Source: Comamonas testosteroni TK102 (GTDB lineage Bacteria; Pseudomonadota; Gammaproteobacteria; Burkholderiales; Burkholderiaceae_C). From it: 64,000 nucleotides of DNA. The notes beneath the pieces are model-generated. The model saw only the letters and a list, made by a program, of their open reading frames with translations, was not told the DNA's origin and searched no databases. A program made the position numbers and the translations under genes. Of this stretch, positions 7,579 through 17,294 are shown piece by piece; position 1 is the first letter of the stretch; each line of letters opens with the position of its first letter. The stretch spans positions 4,898,001 to 4,962,000 of the forward strand of contig NZ_CP006704.1 in NCBI RefSeq assembly GCF_000739375.1, written 5' to 3'.

Positions 7579-9390
7579 ATGGCTGCAACGGACAATCGTA
7601 AAGTGGTTGAAGGCGTTCACAAGATGACCCCTTCGGAAGCATTCGTGGAAACCTGCGTCGCCAATGGCGTCAGCGAGATGTTCGGCATCATGGGTTCCGC
7701 CTTCATGGATGCCATGGACATCTTCGCCCCCGCAGGCATTCGCCTGATCCCGGTGGTGCATGAGCAAGGTGCGGCCCATATGGCCGACGGCTATGCCCGC
7801 GTCTCGGGTCGCCACGGCGTGGTGATCGGCCAGAACGGCCCCGGCATCAGCAACTGCGTGACCGGGATTGCCGCAGCCTACTGGGCGCACAGCCCGGTGG
7901 TGATCGTGACCCCCGAGACCGGCACCATGGGCATGGGCCTGGGCGGCTTCCAGGAAGCCAATCAGCTGCCCATGTTCCAGGAGTTCACCAAGTACCAGGG
8001 CCATGTCTGCAACCCCAAGCGCATGGCCGAGTTCACGGGCCGCGTCTTCGACCGCGCCATGTCCGAGATGGGTCCGACCCAGCTCAATATTCCGCGTGAC
8101 TACTTCTACGGCGAGATCGAGTGCGAGATTCCCAAGCCCATGCGCGTGGACCGCGGCCATGGCGGCGAAGCCAGCCTGCAGGCCGCCGTGGAGCTGCTCA
8201 AGACTGCCAAGTTCCCGGTGATCCTGGCCGGCGGCGGCGTGGTCATGGGCGATGCCGTGGAGGAAGCCAGGCAGCTGGCCGAGCGCCTGGGCGCTCCCGT
8301 GGCCACGGGCTATCTGCGCAACGACGCCTTCCCCGCCAAGCACCCGCTGTGGGCCGGCCCTCTGGGCTACCAGGGCTCCAAGGCCGCCATGAAGCTGATC
8401 GCCCAGGCCGACGTCGTGATTGCGCTGGGCTCGCGCATGGGTCCCTTCGGCACCCTGCCCCAGCATGGCATGGACTACTGGCCCAAGACGGCCAAGATCA
8501 TCCAGATCGAGGCCGATCACACCAACCTGGGCCTGGTCAAGAAGATCGCAGTGGGCATCAACGGCGATGCCAAGGCCGTGGCGGCCGAGCTGAGCAGGCG
8601 CCTGGCCGATGTGACGCTGGGCTGCGATGCCACCAAGGCAGCACGCGCCGACACCATCGCCACGGAAAAGGCCGCCTGGGAGAAGGAGCTCGACGGCTGG
8701 ACCCACGAGCGCGACCCCTACAGCCTGGACATGATCGAAGAGGCCAAGGGCGAACGCACGCCGACCGGCGGCAGCTATCTGCATCCCCGCCAGGTGCTGC
8801 GAGAACTCGAGAAAGCCATGCCGGCGCGCGTCATGGTATCCACCGACATCGGCAATATCAATTCGGTGGCCAACAGCTATCTGCGCTTCGACGAGCCGCG
8901 CAGCTTCTTCGCTCCCATGAGCTTCGGCAACTGCGGCTATGCCCTGCCCACCATCATCGGCGCCAAGTGCGCAGCACCCGATCGCCCGGCCATCGCCTAT
9001 GCAGGTGACGGCGCCTGGGGCATGAGCATGATGGAAATCATGACCGCCGTGCGCCACGACATCCCCGTGACCGCCGTGGTGTTCCACAACCGCCAGTGGG
9101 GCGCAGAAAAGAAGAACCAGGTGGACTTCTACAACCGCCGTTTCGTGGCGGGCGAGCTGGAGAGCGAAAGCTTCTCCGACATCGCCAAGGCCATGGGTGC
9201 CGAAGGCATCGTGGTGGACCATATCGAGGACGTGGGCCCGGCACTGCAAAAAGCCATCGACATGCAGATGAAGGAAGGCAAGACCTGCGTGATCGAGATC
9301 ATGTGCACCCGCGAGCTCGGCGATCCCTTCCGCCGCGATGCCTTGTCCAAGCCCGTGCGCATGCTGGACAAGTACAAAGACTTTGTCTGA
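7579..9390 (+). CDS. xsc: Sulfoacetaldehyde acetyltransferase
   Basis: A 603-residue thiamine-diphosphate enzyme that converts sulfoacetaldehyde and phosphate to acetyl phosphate and sulfite, the desulfonating step of taurine and isethionate catabolism. N-terminal pyrimidine-binding domain with EMFGIMGSAFMDAMDIF and VVHEQGAAHMADGYARVSGR (catalytic Glu), a middle domain with ILAGGGVV, and a C-terminal pyrophosphate domain with the TPP motif GDGAWGMSMMEIMTAVRH ending in FHN. Xsc-specific segments FQEANQLPMFQEFTKYQGHV and NRQWGAEKKNQVDFYNRRF distinguish it from acetolactate synthase. Length matches characterised Xsc (about 590-600). The ribosome site AAGGAGA is close to ideal. pta follows after 238 bp containing a repeat element. 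Confidence 0.96.
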   Translation: MAATDNRKVVEGVHKMTPSEAFVETCVANGVSEMFGIMGSAFMDAMDIFAPAGIRLIPVVHEQGAAHMADGYARVSGRHGVVIGQNGPGISNCVTGIAAAYWAHSPVVIVTPETGTMGMGLGGFQEANQLPMFQEFTKYQGHVCNPKRMAEFTGRVFDRAMSEMGPTQLNIPRDYFYGEIECEIPKPMRVDRGHGGEASLQAAVELLKTAKFPVILAGGGVVMGDAVEEARQLAERLGAPVATGYLRNDAFPAKHPLWAGPLGYQGSKAAMKLIAQADVVIALGSRMGPFGTLPQHGMDYWPKTAKIIQIEADHTNLGLVKKIAVGINGDAKAVAAELSRRLADVTLGCDATKAARADTIATEKAAWEKELDGWTHERDPYSLDMIEEAKGERTPTGGSYLHPRQVLRELEKAMPARVMVSTDIGNINSVANSYLRFDEPRSFFAPMSFGNCGYALPTIIGAKCAAPDRPAIAYAGDGAWGMSMMEIMTAVRHDIPVTAVVFHNRQWGAEKKNQVDFYNRRFVAGELESESFSDIAKAMGAEGIVVDHIEDVGPALQKAIDMQMKEGKTCVIEIMCTRELGDPFRRDALSKPVRMLDKYKDFV

Positions 9391-9402
9391 CACCGTCTGA
9401 CA

Positions 9403-9520
9403 CCCCCTGAGGCGCTGCGCGCCTTCCCCTCTCTACCCGCTGCGCGGAGGAGGGGGACGACACCCTCGGTGCGGGGCGGCGCGGCCAGCCCAGGCCCTTC
9501 CTCGGTGTCCCTGGGTTGGG
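9403..9520 (+). repeat. Intergenic hairpin repeat, copy R1 (xsc/pta)
   Basis: Begins CCCCCTGAG 12 nt after the xsc stop. Hairpin 1 is GGCGC-TGC-GCGCC, then CTTCCCC pairs with AGGGGGA across a short insert, then the conserved GACGACACC and a GC-rich tail (CGGTGCGGGGCGGCGCGGCC, then GGCCCTTCCTCGGTGTCC). Sense orientation relative to both flanking genes. Confidence 0.8.
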
Positions 9521-9628
9521 CCGCGCCGGTTTCATGCGCCTTGGGTAAAGCGCAAGGCCCTCGAAAGCCGACTCCCAGACCCCCTGCGTTGCTCGCGCCG
9601 GGCCTTGTACTTCCCCGCAGGAGCTTTC

Positions 9629-10594
9629 ATGACTCCCCCACTCTCCCTTGCCGTGGCCGCCGACGATGCGCCCGCCACGCCTCGTCCCCATCTCCAGCAA
9701 TTGATCGACCAGGCCCGGGCCCGCGGCCCGATTCCCGTGGCCGTGGCCTACCCCTGCGATGCCAGCTCTTTGCAGGCGGCCATGCAAGCGGCGGAAGCCG
9801 GCCTGATCAAGCCTCTGCTGATAGGCCCGCGCCAGCGCATCGAGGCTGCGGCTCGCTCTGCCGGTCTGGATCTGTCGGCCGCCGAGATCCACTCCACGGC
9901 CGACGACGCCCGCATCGCTGCGGCCCAGGCCGCAGTCCTGTGCCGCGATGGCCAGGCCCGGGCCCTGATGAAGGGCAGCCTGCACAGCGACGATCTGCTG
10001 GGAGCGGCCGTGGCGCGCGAAGCCGGTCTGCGCGGCAGTCGGCGGGCCAGCCATGTATTCATCATGGACATCCCCGGCTATGACCGCCCCCTGCTGATGA
10101 CCGACTGCGTGGTCAACATCTTCCCCAGCCTGATGGAAAAGCGCGACATCGCCCAGAACGCGGTCGATCTGGCGCAGGCCATCGGCATAGTCCAGCCGCG
10201 CGTGGCCCTGCTGTCGGCGGTGGAAACCGTCAACCCTGCCATTCCCGGCACCATCGATGCGGCAGCCCTGTGCAAGATGGCCGAGCGCGGCCAGATCACG
10301 GGCGGCATCTTTGACGGCCCGCTGGCCTACGACAACGCCATCTCCCTGCATTCGGCGCACAACAAGGGCATCGTCTCCGATGTCGCAGGCCGTCCCGATG
10401 TTCTGCTGGCGCCCAGCCTCGAAGCTGGAAACATGATCTACAAGCAACTGGTCTACATGGCCAACGCCGAATGCGCAGGCCTGGTGCTGGGCATGCGCGT
10501 GCCCATCGTGCTGACCAGCCGCTCCGACTCGGTAGCCAGTCGCATCGCCTCCTGCGCCCTGGCCGTGCTGGCCAGCGCAGGGATGCAGGCATAG
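9629..10594 (+). CDS. pta: Phosphate acetyltransferase (short form)
   Basis: A 321-residue member of the phosphate acetyl/butyryltransferase family. ATG 9629 has AGGAG six bases upstream; the GTG-type extension to 9605 is unlikely. Conserved segments: PVAVAYPCDASSLQAAMQAAE, LIGPRQRIEAAA, ALMKGSLHSDDLLGAAV, SHVFIMDIPGYDRPLLMTDC, ALLSAVETVNPAIPGT, and the C-terminal MRVPIVLTSRSDS, which lines the CoA/phosphate site. Placed after xsc, it would convert the acetyl phosphate made by Xsc to acetyl-CoA. A phosphate butyryltransferase cannot be excluded by sequence alone, but context argues for Pta. Confidence 0.9.
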   Translation: MTPPLSLAVAADDAPATPRPHLQQLIDQARARGPIPVAVAYPCDASSLQAAMQAAEAGLIKPLLIGPRQRIEAAARSAGLDLSAAEIHSTADDARIAAAQAAVLCRDGQARALMKGSLHSDDLLGAAVAREAGLRGSRRASHVFIMDIPGYDRPLLMTDCVVNIFPSLMEKRDIAQNAVDLAQAIGIVQPRVALLSAVETVNPAIPGTIDAAALCKMAERGQITGGIFDGPLAYDNAISLHSAHNKGIVSDVAGRPDVLLAPSLEAGNMIYKQLVYMANAECAGLVLGMRVPIVLTSRSDSVASRIASCALAVLASAGMQA

Positions 10595-10679
10595 AGCAAG
10601 ACTTGGCCAAGGCCCTGCCGGACACTGCGGTGGCCGGGCCTTTCTGTCAAACGCCGATCTCCCGCCGACGCCAAAAACG

Positions 10680-10711
10680 AAAAAGCCTCAGAGTATTTCT
10701 ACTCTGAGGCT
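10680..10711 (-). terminator. Terminator of the tRNA-Ser/tRNA-Arg unit
   Basis: A perfect 12-bp stem (AGCCTCAGAGTA / TACTCTGAGGCT) with loop TTTC; read on the minus strand it ends in TTTTT. It lies 7 nt after the tRNA-Arg 3' end and also stands between pta and the tRNAs. Confidence 0.9.
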
Positions 10712-10718
10712 TAACGTT

Positions 10719-10795
10719 TGGTGCGGCTGGCAGGAATCGAACCCACGACCCCTTGGTTCGTAGCCAAGTACTCTATCCAGCTGAGCTACAGCCGC
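10719..10795 (-). tRNA. tRNA-Arg(ACG)
   Basis: The reverse complement folds into a standard 77-nt cloverleaf: acceptor GCGGCTG, D-arm with AGCTCAGCTGGATAGAG, anticodon stem CTTGG/CCAAG with loop CTACGAA (anticodon ACG), T-arm GTGGGTTCGATTCC, and an encoded 3' CCA. It lies only 2 nt downstream of tRNA-Ser, so the two are cut from one precursor. Confidence 0.97.
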
Positions 10796-10797
10796 AT

Positions 10798-10887
<90 letters not shown>

Positions 10888-10918
10888 TGTGTCGAAGCAT
10901 CTATTGTAGCCTAAAAAT

Positions 10919-12386
<1,468 letters not shown>

Positions 12387-12417
12387 ATGAAGTTACAAGC
12401 AGTCAGCTTGCCAGAGT

Positions 12418-13407
12418 TCAATGTCCGGTCTCGGGCGCCTTGCGCACTTCGATCTCCAGGCCCGTGGCCGCATCGATCTTCAGCCCCTTGGGCAGCGGGA
12501 ACTTGATGGTTTCCTCGATACCGTCCATCTTGCGCACGGCGACTGCGCCCAGTTGCCGGATGCGTGCGATGACCTCGTCGACCAGTACTTCGGGCGCCGA
12601 GGCACCGGCCGTCAGGCCCACGCGGGCCGCATCGGCAAACCACTCTTCCCTGAGCTCGAGCGCGTTGTCTACCATATAGGCAGGCGTGCCCAGGCGATCG
12701 GCCAGCTCGCGCAGGCGATTGCTGTTGGAGCTGGTCGGGCTGCCGACGACGATCACCAGATCCACCTGGGGTGCCAGCACCTTGACGGCGTCCTGGCGGT
12801 TCTGCGTGGCATAGCAGATGTCCTGCTGCTTGGGCTCGCGCACCTGCGGAAAACGCGCCTTGATGGCGGCCTTGATGCCTGCGGCGTCATCGACCGACAG
12901 CGTGGTCTGCGTCACCACGGCCAGCTTTTCGGTCTGGCGTGGCGCCACCTTGGCCACATCGCCCTCGTCCTCGACCAGGTGAATGCCTTCGGAGAGCTGG
13001 CCCATGGTGCCTTCGACCTCGGGATGGCCCTTGTGGCCGATCATGAGGAATTCGTAGCCTTCCTTGGCCAGCTTGGCGACTTCCACATGCACCTTGGTGA
13101 CCAGCGGGCACGTCGCATCGAAGATGGCAAAGCCGCGGCGCTCGGCCTCCTGCTGCACGGCCTTGGAGACGCCATGGGCCGAGAAGATCAGCGTGGCGCC
13201 GGGCGGCACCTCGTCGAGCTCCTCGATGAAGATGGCGCCCTTGGCCTTGAGATCGTTGACCACAAAGGTGTTGTGCACGATCTCGTGGCGCACGTAGATG
13301 GGCGCGCCGAACTTGGCCAGCGCCCGCTCCACGATCTCGATGGCGCGATCCACCCCGGCGCAAAAGCCGCGTGGCTCGGCCAGCAGGACTTCCTTGGCTC
13401 CCACCAT
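12418..13407 (-). CDS. ispH: 4-hydroxy-3-methylbut-2-enyl diphosphate reductase
   Basis: A 329-residue iron-sulfur enzyme for the last step of the MEP isoprenoid pathway, making IPP and DMAPP. The start is [19 protein letters not shown] at ATG 13407, with a GGGGG purine run eight bases upstream; the longer frame to 13497 is unsupported. The three cluster cysteines are seen in [22 protein letters not shown] and [11 protein letters not shown]; the substrate-site segments [29 protein letters not shown] and [11 protein letters not shown] are intact. It lies downstream of fkpB on the same strand, the same pairing as fkpB-ispH in E. coli, here with a repeat element between them. Confidence 0.96.
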   Translation of the reverse strand: MVGAKEVLLAEPRGFCAGVDRAIEIVERALAKFGAPIYVRHEIVHNTFVVNDLKAKGAIFIEELDEVPPGATLIFSAHGVSKAVQQEAERRGFAIFDATCPLVTKVHVEVAKLAKEGYEFLMIGHKGHPEVEGTMGQLSEGIHLVEDEGDVAKVAPRQTEKLAVVTQTTLSVDDAAGIKAAIKARFPQVREPKQQDICYATQNRQDAVKVLAPQVDLVIVVGSPTSSNSNRLRELADRLGTPAYMVDNALELREEWFADAARVGLTAGASAPEVLVDEVIARIRQLGAVAVRKMDGIEETIKFPLPKGLKIDAATGLEIEVRKAPETGH

Positions 13408-13478
13408 TTCAATACCCCCTGGCGCTACGCACCACTCGCACGGCATGACACTGGCGCGCTTGAAGCGCGGGACGGCGG

Positions 13479-13566
13479 CACGGGCCGACCGCAGCATGGG
13501 CCGCCCCGCAGCAAAGGCCGTCGTTCCCCTTGAAGGGGGAAGCTGCGCAGCAGCTCAGGGGGTGTG
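13479..13566 (-). repeat. Intergenic hairpin repeat, copy R2 (fkpB/ispH)
   Basis: Minus-strand copy, again in the sense of the flanking genes. It starts CACCCCCTGAG a few nt after the fkpB stop; hairpin 1 is AGCTGC-TGC-GCAGCT, a different arm sequence from R1 but fully paired. Hairpin 2 is TTCCCC/GGGGAA, followed by CGACGGCC and a GGGGCGGCCC tail. Confidence 0.8.
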
Positions 13567-13571
13567 TCATT

Positions 13572-14042
13572 TCAAAGTACCCCGATCAGCTTCACTTCAA
13601 ACGTCACGGGCTGGCCGGCCAGCGGGTGGTTGAAGTCGAACAGCACGGCGCCGTCCTCGCGCACCTGCACCACGGCGCCGGCGTAGCTGCCGCTGCCGTC
13701 GGGTGTGGGGAACTGCACCACATCGCCCGCGGTGTATTGCTCATGCGGGTCGCCGAGCTCGTTCATGAGCTTGCGGGCCACCCACTGCATCATGTCGGGG
13801 TTGCGCTCGCCAAAAGCCTCGCCTGCGGGCAGCTCGAAAGTCGTGTGTGTGCCCTCGGCCAGGCCGATCAGCTTGTCTTCCATGGCCGGCGACAGCTCGC
13901 CCGCCCCCAGCGACAGCGTCGCCGGCTTTTCGTTGAAGGTATTGATCACATCGCCCGCAGGGCCCGCCAGGCGGTAATGCAGCGTGAGAAAAGAGCCTGC
14001 CTGCACGACGGGCAGATCCGAAGGGGTTGCGCTTGTGGTCAT
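13572..14042 (-). CDS. fkpB: FKBP-type peptidyl-prolyl cis-trans isomerase (SlyD/FkpB type)
   Basis: A 156-residue isomerase and chaperone of the SlyD/FkpB type. The FKBP domain begins GSFLTLHYRLAGPAGDVINTF and is interrupted by an IF domain (GLAEGTHTTFELPAGEAFGERNPDMMQWVAR), then resumes with VLFDFNHPLAGQPVTFEVKLIGV, the signature of this subgroup (D/N-HPLAG). There is no histidine-rich tail as in SlyD, which favours FkpB. It is followed on the same strand by ispH. Confidence 0.93.
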   Translation of the reverse strand: MTTSATPSDLPVVQAGSFLTLHYRLAGPAGDVINTFNEKPATLSLGAGELSPAMEDKLIGLAEGTHTTFELPAGEAFGERNPDMMQWVARKLMNELGDPHEQYTAGDVVQFPTPDGSGSYAGAVVQVREDGAVLFDFNHPLAGQPVTFEVKLIGVL

Positions 14043-14161
14043 GAAAGTCCCGATAAACTGGGCTGCATTGTAAGAGCGAGCCTATAACCTCTGCGAGCCT
14101 GCGTTGAGATGGCCGGCCCGCCCTGGACTTCCCCGCCTTGTGTGAGCAAGCACTGACACCC

Positions 14162-14854
14162 ATGCCCATCAAAGACCTGCCCCTGGATGCCCAGCCGCGC
14201 GAAAAGCTCGCGCAGCGGGGTGCGGCTGCGCTCTCAGATGCCGAGCTGCTGGCCGTCATTCTGCGCACCGGCATGGCTGGCAAGACGGTGCTGCAGATGG
14301 CGCAGGAGCTGCTGGAGCTGCCCGGTGATCGCCAGGCAACAGGCGGCCTGGCCGGACTGCTGGCCGCCGACTACCAGGCTTTGGCAACCGTCAAAGGCCT
14401 GGGCCCGGCCAAGCGCGCCGAGCTGATGGCCGTGCTGGAGCTGGCCCGCCGTGCCACGGCGCAGCAGCTGCGCGAGCGGGAAGTCTTTTCCTCCCCCGAA
14501 GCCGTCAAGCACTATCTGCAGCTGCATCTGGCAGCCAGGCCGCACGAGGTGTTTGCCGTGCTGTTTCTGGACAGTCAGAACCGCTTGCTGGCTCTTGAAG
14601 AAATGTTTCGCGGTACCTTGACGCAAACCTCCGTCTACCCTCGTGAAGTCGTGCTGCGCGCCCTGCACCATCATGCCGGCGCGGTGATCCTCGCGCACAA
14701 CCACCCCAGCGGCAGCGTGCAGCCCAGCAGCGCCGACTGTGCGCTGACCGCCACACTCAAGGCCGCACTGGCCTTGATCGATGTGCGCGTGCTCGACCAC
14801 ATCATCGTCGGGCCGGGCGCCGCCTGCTCCATGGCCGAGGAGGCTCTGCTATGA
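14162..14854 (+). CDS. radC: RadC family protein (JAB/MPN domain)
   Basis: A 230-residue RadC protein, start at [17 protein letters not shown] helix-hairpin-helix-like N-terminal part ([22 protein letters not shown]) is followed by the JAB metalloprotease-like domain with the zinc motif HNHPSG and downstream serine/aspartate (PSSAD). Despite the name, a direct role in recombination repair is not established for the family. Its stop overlaps the start of the Smr gene (ATGA), so the two are translationally coupled. Confidence 0.95.
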   Translation: MPIKDLPLDAQPREKLAQRGAAALSDAELLAVILRTGMAGKTVLQMAQELLELPGDRQATGGLAGLLAADYQALATVKGLGPAKRAELMAVLELARRATAQQLREREVFSSPEAVKHYLQLHLAARPHEVFAVLFLDSQNRLLALEEMFRGTLTQTSVYPREVVLRALHHHAGAVILAHNHPSGSVQPSSADCALTATLKAALALIDVRVLDHIIVGPGAACSMAEEALL

Positions 14855-15507
14855 GCCATGGACACCGCTCGCTGCAGGATCTGGCCGGCATCTCCCGCCA
14901 TCTCAAGCAGCTGCGCGAACAGGCCGAAGCCCTGGCCCTCGCCCAGGCCGAAGCGCGTGCAGCGCGCGAACGCGAACGCAATCTGTTTGCGCTCAGCGTC
15001 GGCAAGGTCACGCCGCTGCGCTCGCGCAACGAAGTCAGCTTTCTGGAGCCGGCGCCCTCCCCGCTGCCGCTGCAGATGGTGCTGGACGAACAGAATGTGC
15101 TGCGCGAAGCCATGAGCGACGAGTTCGATGTCAGCACCCTGCTGGACGTGGACGATCAGCTGAGCTTTCGCCGCCCCGGTATCGGTCTCGACGTGACGCG
15201 CAAACTGCGTGGCGGCCACTGGAGCATTCAGCGCCAGCTGGACCTGCACGGCCTGCGCTCGGACGAAGCCCGCGAAGCGCTGGGCCAGTTCATCCGGCTG
15301 TCGCACCGCACCGGCGTGCGCTGCGTGCGCATCGTGCACGGCAAGGGCCTGGGCTCGCCGGGCCGCACCCCCGTGCTCAAGGGCAAGGTGCAGCGCTGGC
15401 TGGTGCAGAAGAAAGAGGTTCTGGCCTTTGTCCAGGCCCGCCCGGCCGAAGGAGGCGCGGGCGCGCTGGTGGTGCTGCTGCAGCCGGGCAAGCGCAAGCT
15501 GTTCTGA
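14851..15507 (+). CDS. Smr domain protein
   Basis: A 218-residue protein with an N-terminal charged coiled-coil segment ([27 protein letters not shown] broken around residue 40) and a C-terminal Smr domain, the MutS2-type nuclease fold: [19 protein letters not shown], then [13 protein letters not shown] and [13 protein letters not shown]. The LDLHG and HGKG motifs, needed for nuclease activity in Smr proteins, are intact. It overlaps radC by 4 nt. Confidence 0.92.
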   Translation: MSHGHRSLQDLAGISRHLKQLREQAEALALAQAEARAARERERNLFALSVGKVTPLRSRNEVSFLEPAPSPLPLQMVLDEQNVLREAMSDEFDVSTLLDVDDQLSFRRPGIGLDVTRKLRGGHWSIQRQLDLHGLRSDEAREALGQFIRLSHRTGVRCVRIVHGKGLGSPGRTPVLKGKVQRWLVQKKEVLAFVQARPAEGGAGALVVLLQPGKRKLF

Positions 15508-15570
15508 GCCCCCTTCCTTCCGATCTGATAGCTGCTCGCGCTCATCTACGCTGGGATCGAACCCGAAGGC
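15508..15570. repeat. Short convergent spacer with TGATAGCTG-type repeat fragment
   Basis: The spacer between the Smr gene and the convergent M48 gene includes CTGATAGCTGCTCGCGCTC, the reverse of the AGCTATCA motif seen near 12296 and 27015. No clear terminator is visible. Confidence 0.4.
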
Positions 15571-16599
15571 TTATCTTCCCTGCGGCACGGTGTTGAGCGG
15601 CAAGGGCAGCGGTCGCATATCGCGGCCGTAAATGCGGCGTATGCGCTCGGGCACCGTGGGGTGGGATTCCAGCCAGTCTTCGATGCGGCTGGCATGGGGT
15701 GTCTCGGCAAGCAGCATGTGCTGCACGATGCGCTTGTCCAGCCCCTGGTGGCTGCGCGTGTCCTGCTCCCAGCTGCCATACTGCTCCTCGGCCAGCTCAC
15801 GCTGCGTGAGCACCTTGCGCAGAACGCCGCCCAGGCCGTCCTTGCTGCGCGTCCACTGTACGGCGCGCGCATCGGCCAGATACTCGCGCTGGCGCGATAC
15901 GGCGGCCTTGAGCAACTGGCCGCCGAGCCAGCCGACAAAGCCCGCGGCCTGGATGAAGAGGCCAAACCATTGCGTAAGAATGCTGTCGCGCTCGCGCAGG
16001 CTCTGGCCGAAGTTGTGAATCAGCTCCAGCCCGTAGACCATGCCGGCCAGCTGCATGTTCAGCCGCGTGTCGCCCTCGCGCAGATGGGACAGCTCATGCG
16101 CCACCAGACCCTGCATTTCCTCACGGCTGAGCTGGTCCAGCGCCCCCTGGGTCACGGCAATGACGGCGTCCTGCGCGTCCCAGCCCGCTGCAAAGGCATT
16201 GATGGCCTCGGTCCGCGCCAGCACCGCGACCTGGGGCGCAGGCCAGTGCGCCGCGATGCACATTTCATGGACGATGTTGCACAACTGCTGCTCGGCCAGC
16301 GAGCTGCCGGGTCTGGCCTCGCGCGCTCCCACGCGCTGGGCCAGCTTGCGCCCGCCGTGGCGCAGCTGGTCCAGCTCTATCCAGCAACCGCCCAGCACCA
16401 GCAGCAAGGTCACGCCGATATTCACCGTCGCAAAGCCCGTGGGATAGTCCCAGCCGCCGAATGCCAGAGTGCCAAGCCACCAGGCCAGCATCAGGCCCAG
16501 ATGCACCGATGCCACCACAGCCAGCACGCACAGGCCGAACACCAGCAGCAACCAGCGCGTGCTGCGCCTGGCTTCGCGCTGTCGCTCCCAGAAACGCAT
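15571..16599 (-). CDS. M48 family zinc metalloprotease (HtpX-like)
   Basis: A 342-residue inner-membrane zinc metalloprotease. Two N-terminal membrane helices (residues 16-37 and about 58-76) are followed by the catalytic domain: zinc motif HELSH in MQGLVAHELSHLREGDTRLN, third ligand glutamate in REYLADARAVQWT, and a C-terminal RIRRIYG region. A further hydrophobic hairpin (WFGLFIQAAGFVGWLGGQLL) separates the two zinc-site segments. It follows lemA with a 3-bp gap; the LemA plus M48 pairing is common and suggests a membrane quality-control pair. Exact substrate unknown. Confidence 0.9.
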   Translation of the reverse strand: MRFWERQREARRSTRWLLLVFGLCVLAVVASVHLGLMLAWWLGTLAFGGWDYPTGFATVNIGVTLLLVLGGCWIELDQLRHGGRKLAQRVGAREARPGSSLAEQQLCNIVHEMCIAAHWPAPQVAVLARTEAINAFAAGWDAQDAVIAVTQGALDQLSREEMQGLVAHELSHLREGDTRLNMQLAGMVYGLELIHNFGQSLRERDSILTQWFGLFIQAAGFVGWLGGQLLKAAVSRQREYLADARAVQWTRSKDGLGGVLRKVLTQRELAEEQYGSWEQDTRSHQGLDKRIVQHMLLAETPHASRIEDWLESHPTVPERIRRIYGRDMRPLPLPLNTVPQGR

Positions 16600-16602
16600 G
16601 CG

Positions 16603-17190
16603 TCAGAACCTGACCTGAGGGACGGCGCGCTCCTGCTCGCTCTGGGTCGAAGCCAGCATGTCCAGATGCACAAAACCCACCAGCCGCGCCACGATCAGGT
16701 CCGGGAACTGTCCGGCCTGATTGTTGAAGTCCAGCACCTCGTCGTTGTAGGACTGACGTGCAAAGCCGATGCGGTTCTCGGTGCTGGTGATCTCTTCGCT
16801 GAGCTGCTGCATGCGGGCATCGGCCTTGAGCGTGGGATAGGCCTCGGCCAGCGCCATCAGACGGCCCATCTGGCCGCCCAGCACCTGCTCCGCCGCCATG
16901 AGCGCCCCCATGACTTGCGCTTTGCCCGGCGACTGGCGCGCCTTGTCGGCAGCGCTGACGGCCTCGCCGCGCGCGTGGATCACGGCTTCCAGCGTCTGGG
17001 CCTCGTGCTGCATATAGCCGCGGGCGACTTCCACCAGATTGGGAATCAGGTCATGGCGGCGCTTGAGCTGCACATCGATCTGCGCAAACGCGTTCTCCAC
17101 CTGGTTCTTGTGCGTGCGCAAGCGGTTGTAGAGGGCAATTGCCCAGATCACGATCACCACCACCACTGCCAGCGCGATATATGCCGTCAT
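16603..17190 (-). CDS. LemA family protein
   Basis: A 195-residue protein with one N-terminal membrane anchor (YIALAVVVVIVIWAIALYNR) and a soluble helical LemA domain: LRTHKNQVENAFAQIDVQLK, then RRHDLIPNLVEVARGYMQHE, and later NRIGFARQSYNDEVLDFNNQ. Length and motifs are typical. It is the first gene of a two-gene unit with the M48 protease. Function in this family is poorly defined; membrane proteostasis is an inference from the partner. Confidence 0.93.
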   Translation of the reverse strand: MTAYIALAVVVVIVIWAIALYNRLRTHKNQVENAFAQIDVQLKRRHDLIPNLVEVARGYMQHEAQTLEAVIHARGEAVSAADKARQSPGKAQVMGALMAAEQVLGGQMGRLMALAEAYPTLKADARMQQLSEEITSTENRIGFARQSYNDEVLDFNNQAGQFPDLIVARLVGFVHLDMLASTQSEQERAVPQVRF

Positions 17191-17239
17191 ACCCTCTCCC
17201 CTATCCCTGAAAAATTTCTCGCATCATAGCCAGTCCCAG

Positions 17240-17274
17240 AAAAAAGCCGCCGTGGCTTTTGCAGCCACGGCGGC
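17240..17274 (-). terminator. Terminator after the cpdB-like gene
   Basis: A perfect 12-bp GC-rich stem (GCCGCCGTGGCT / AGCCACGGCGGC), loop TTTGC, followed on the minus strand by TTTTTT. It lies 20 bp beyond the stop of the cpdB-like gene. Confidence 0.93.
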
Positions 17275-17294
17275 AGTTGTTGCGGTAACGCAGC

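Noticed and set aside
9403..9520. Hairpin repeats as ordinary rho-independent terminators
   Set aside because: No T run follows the stems, several lie inside operons or even inside coding frames, and the long conserved tail has no role in termination.
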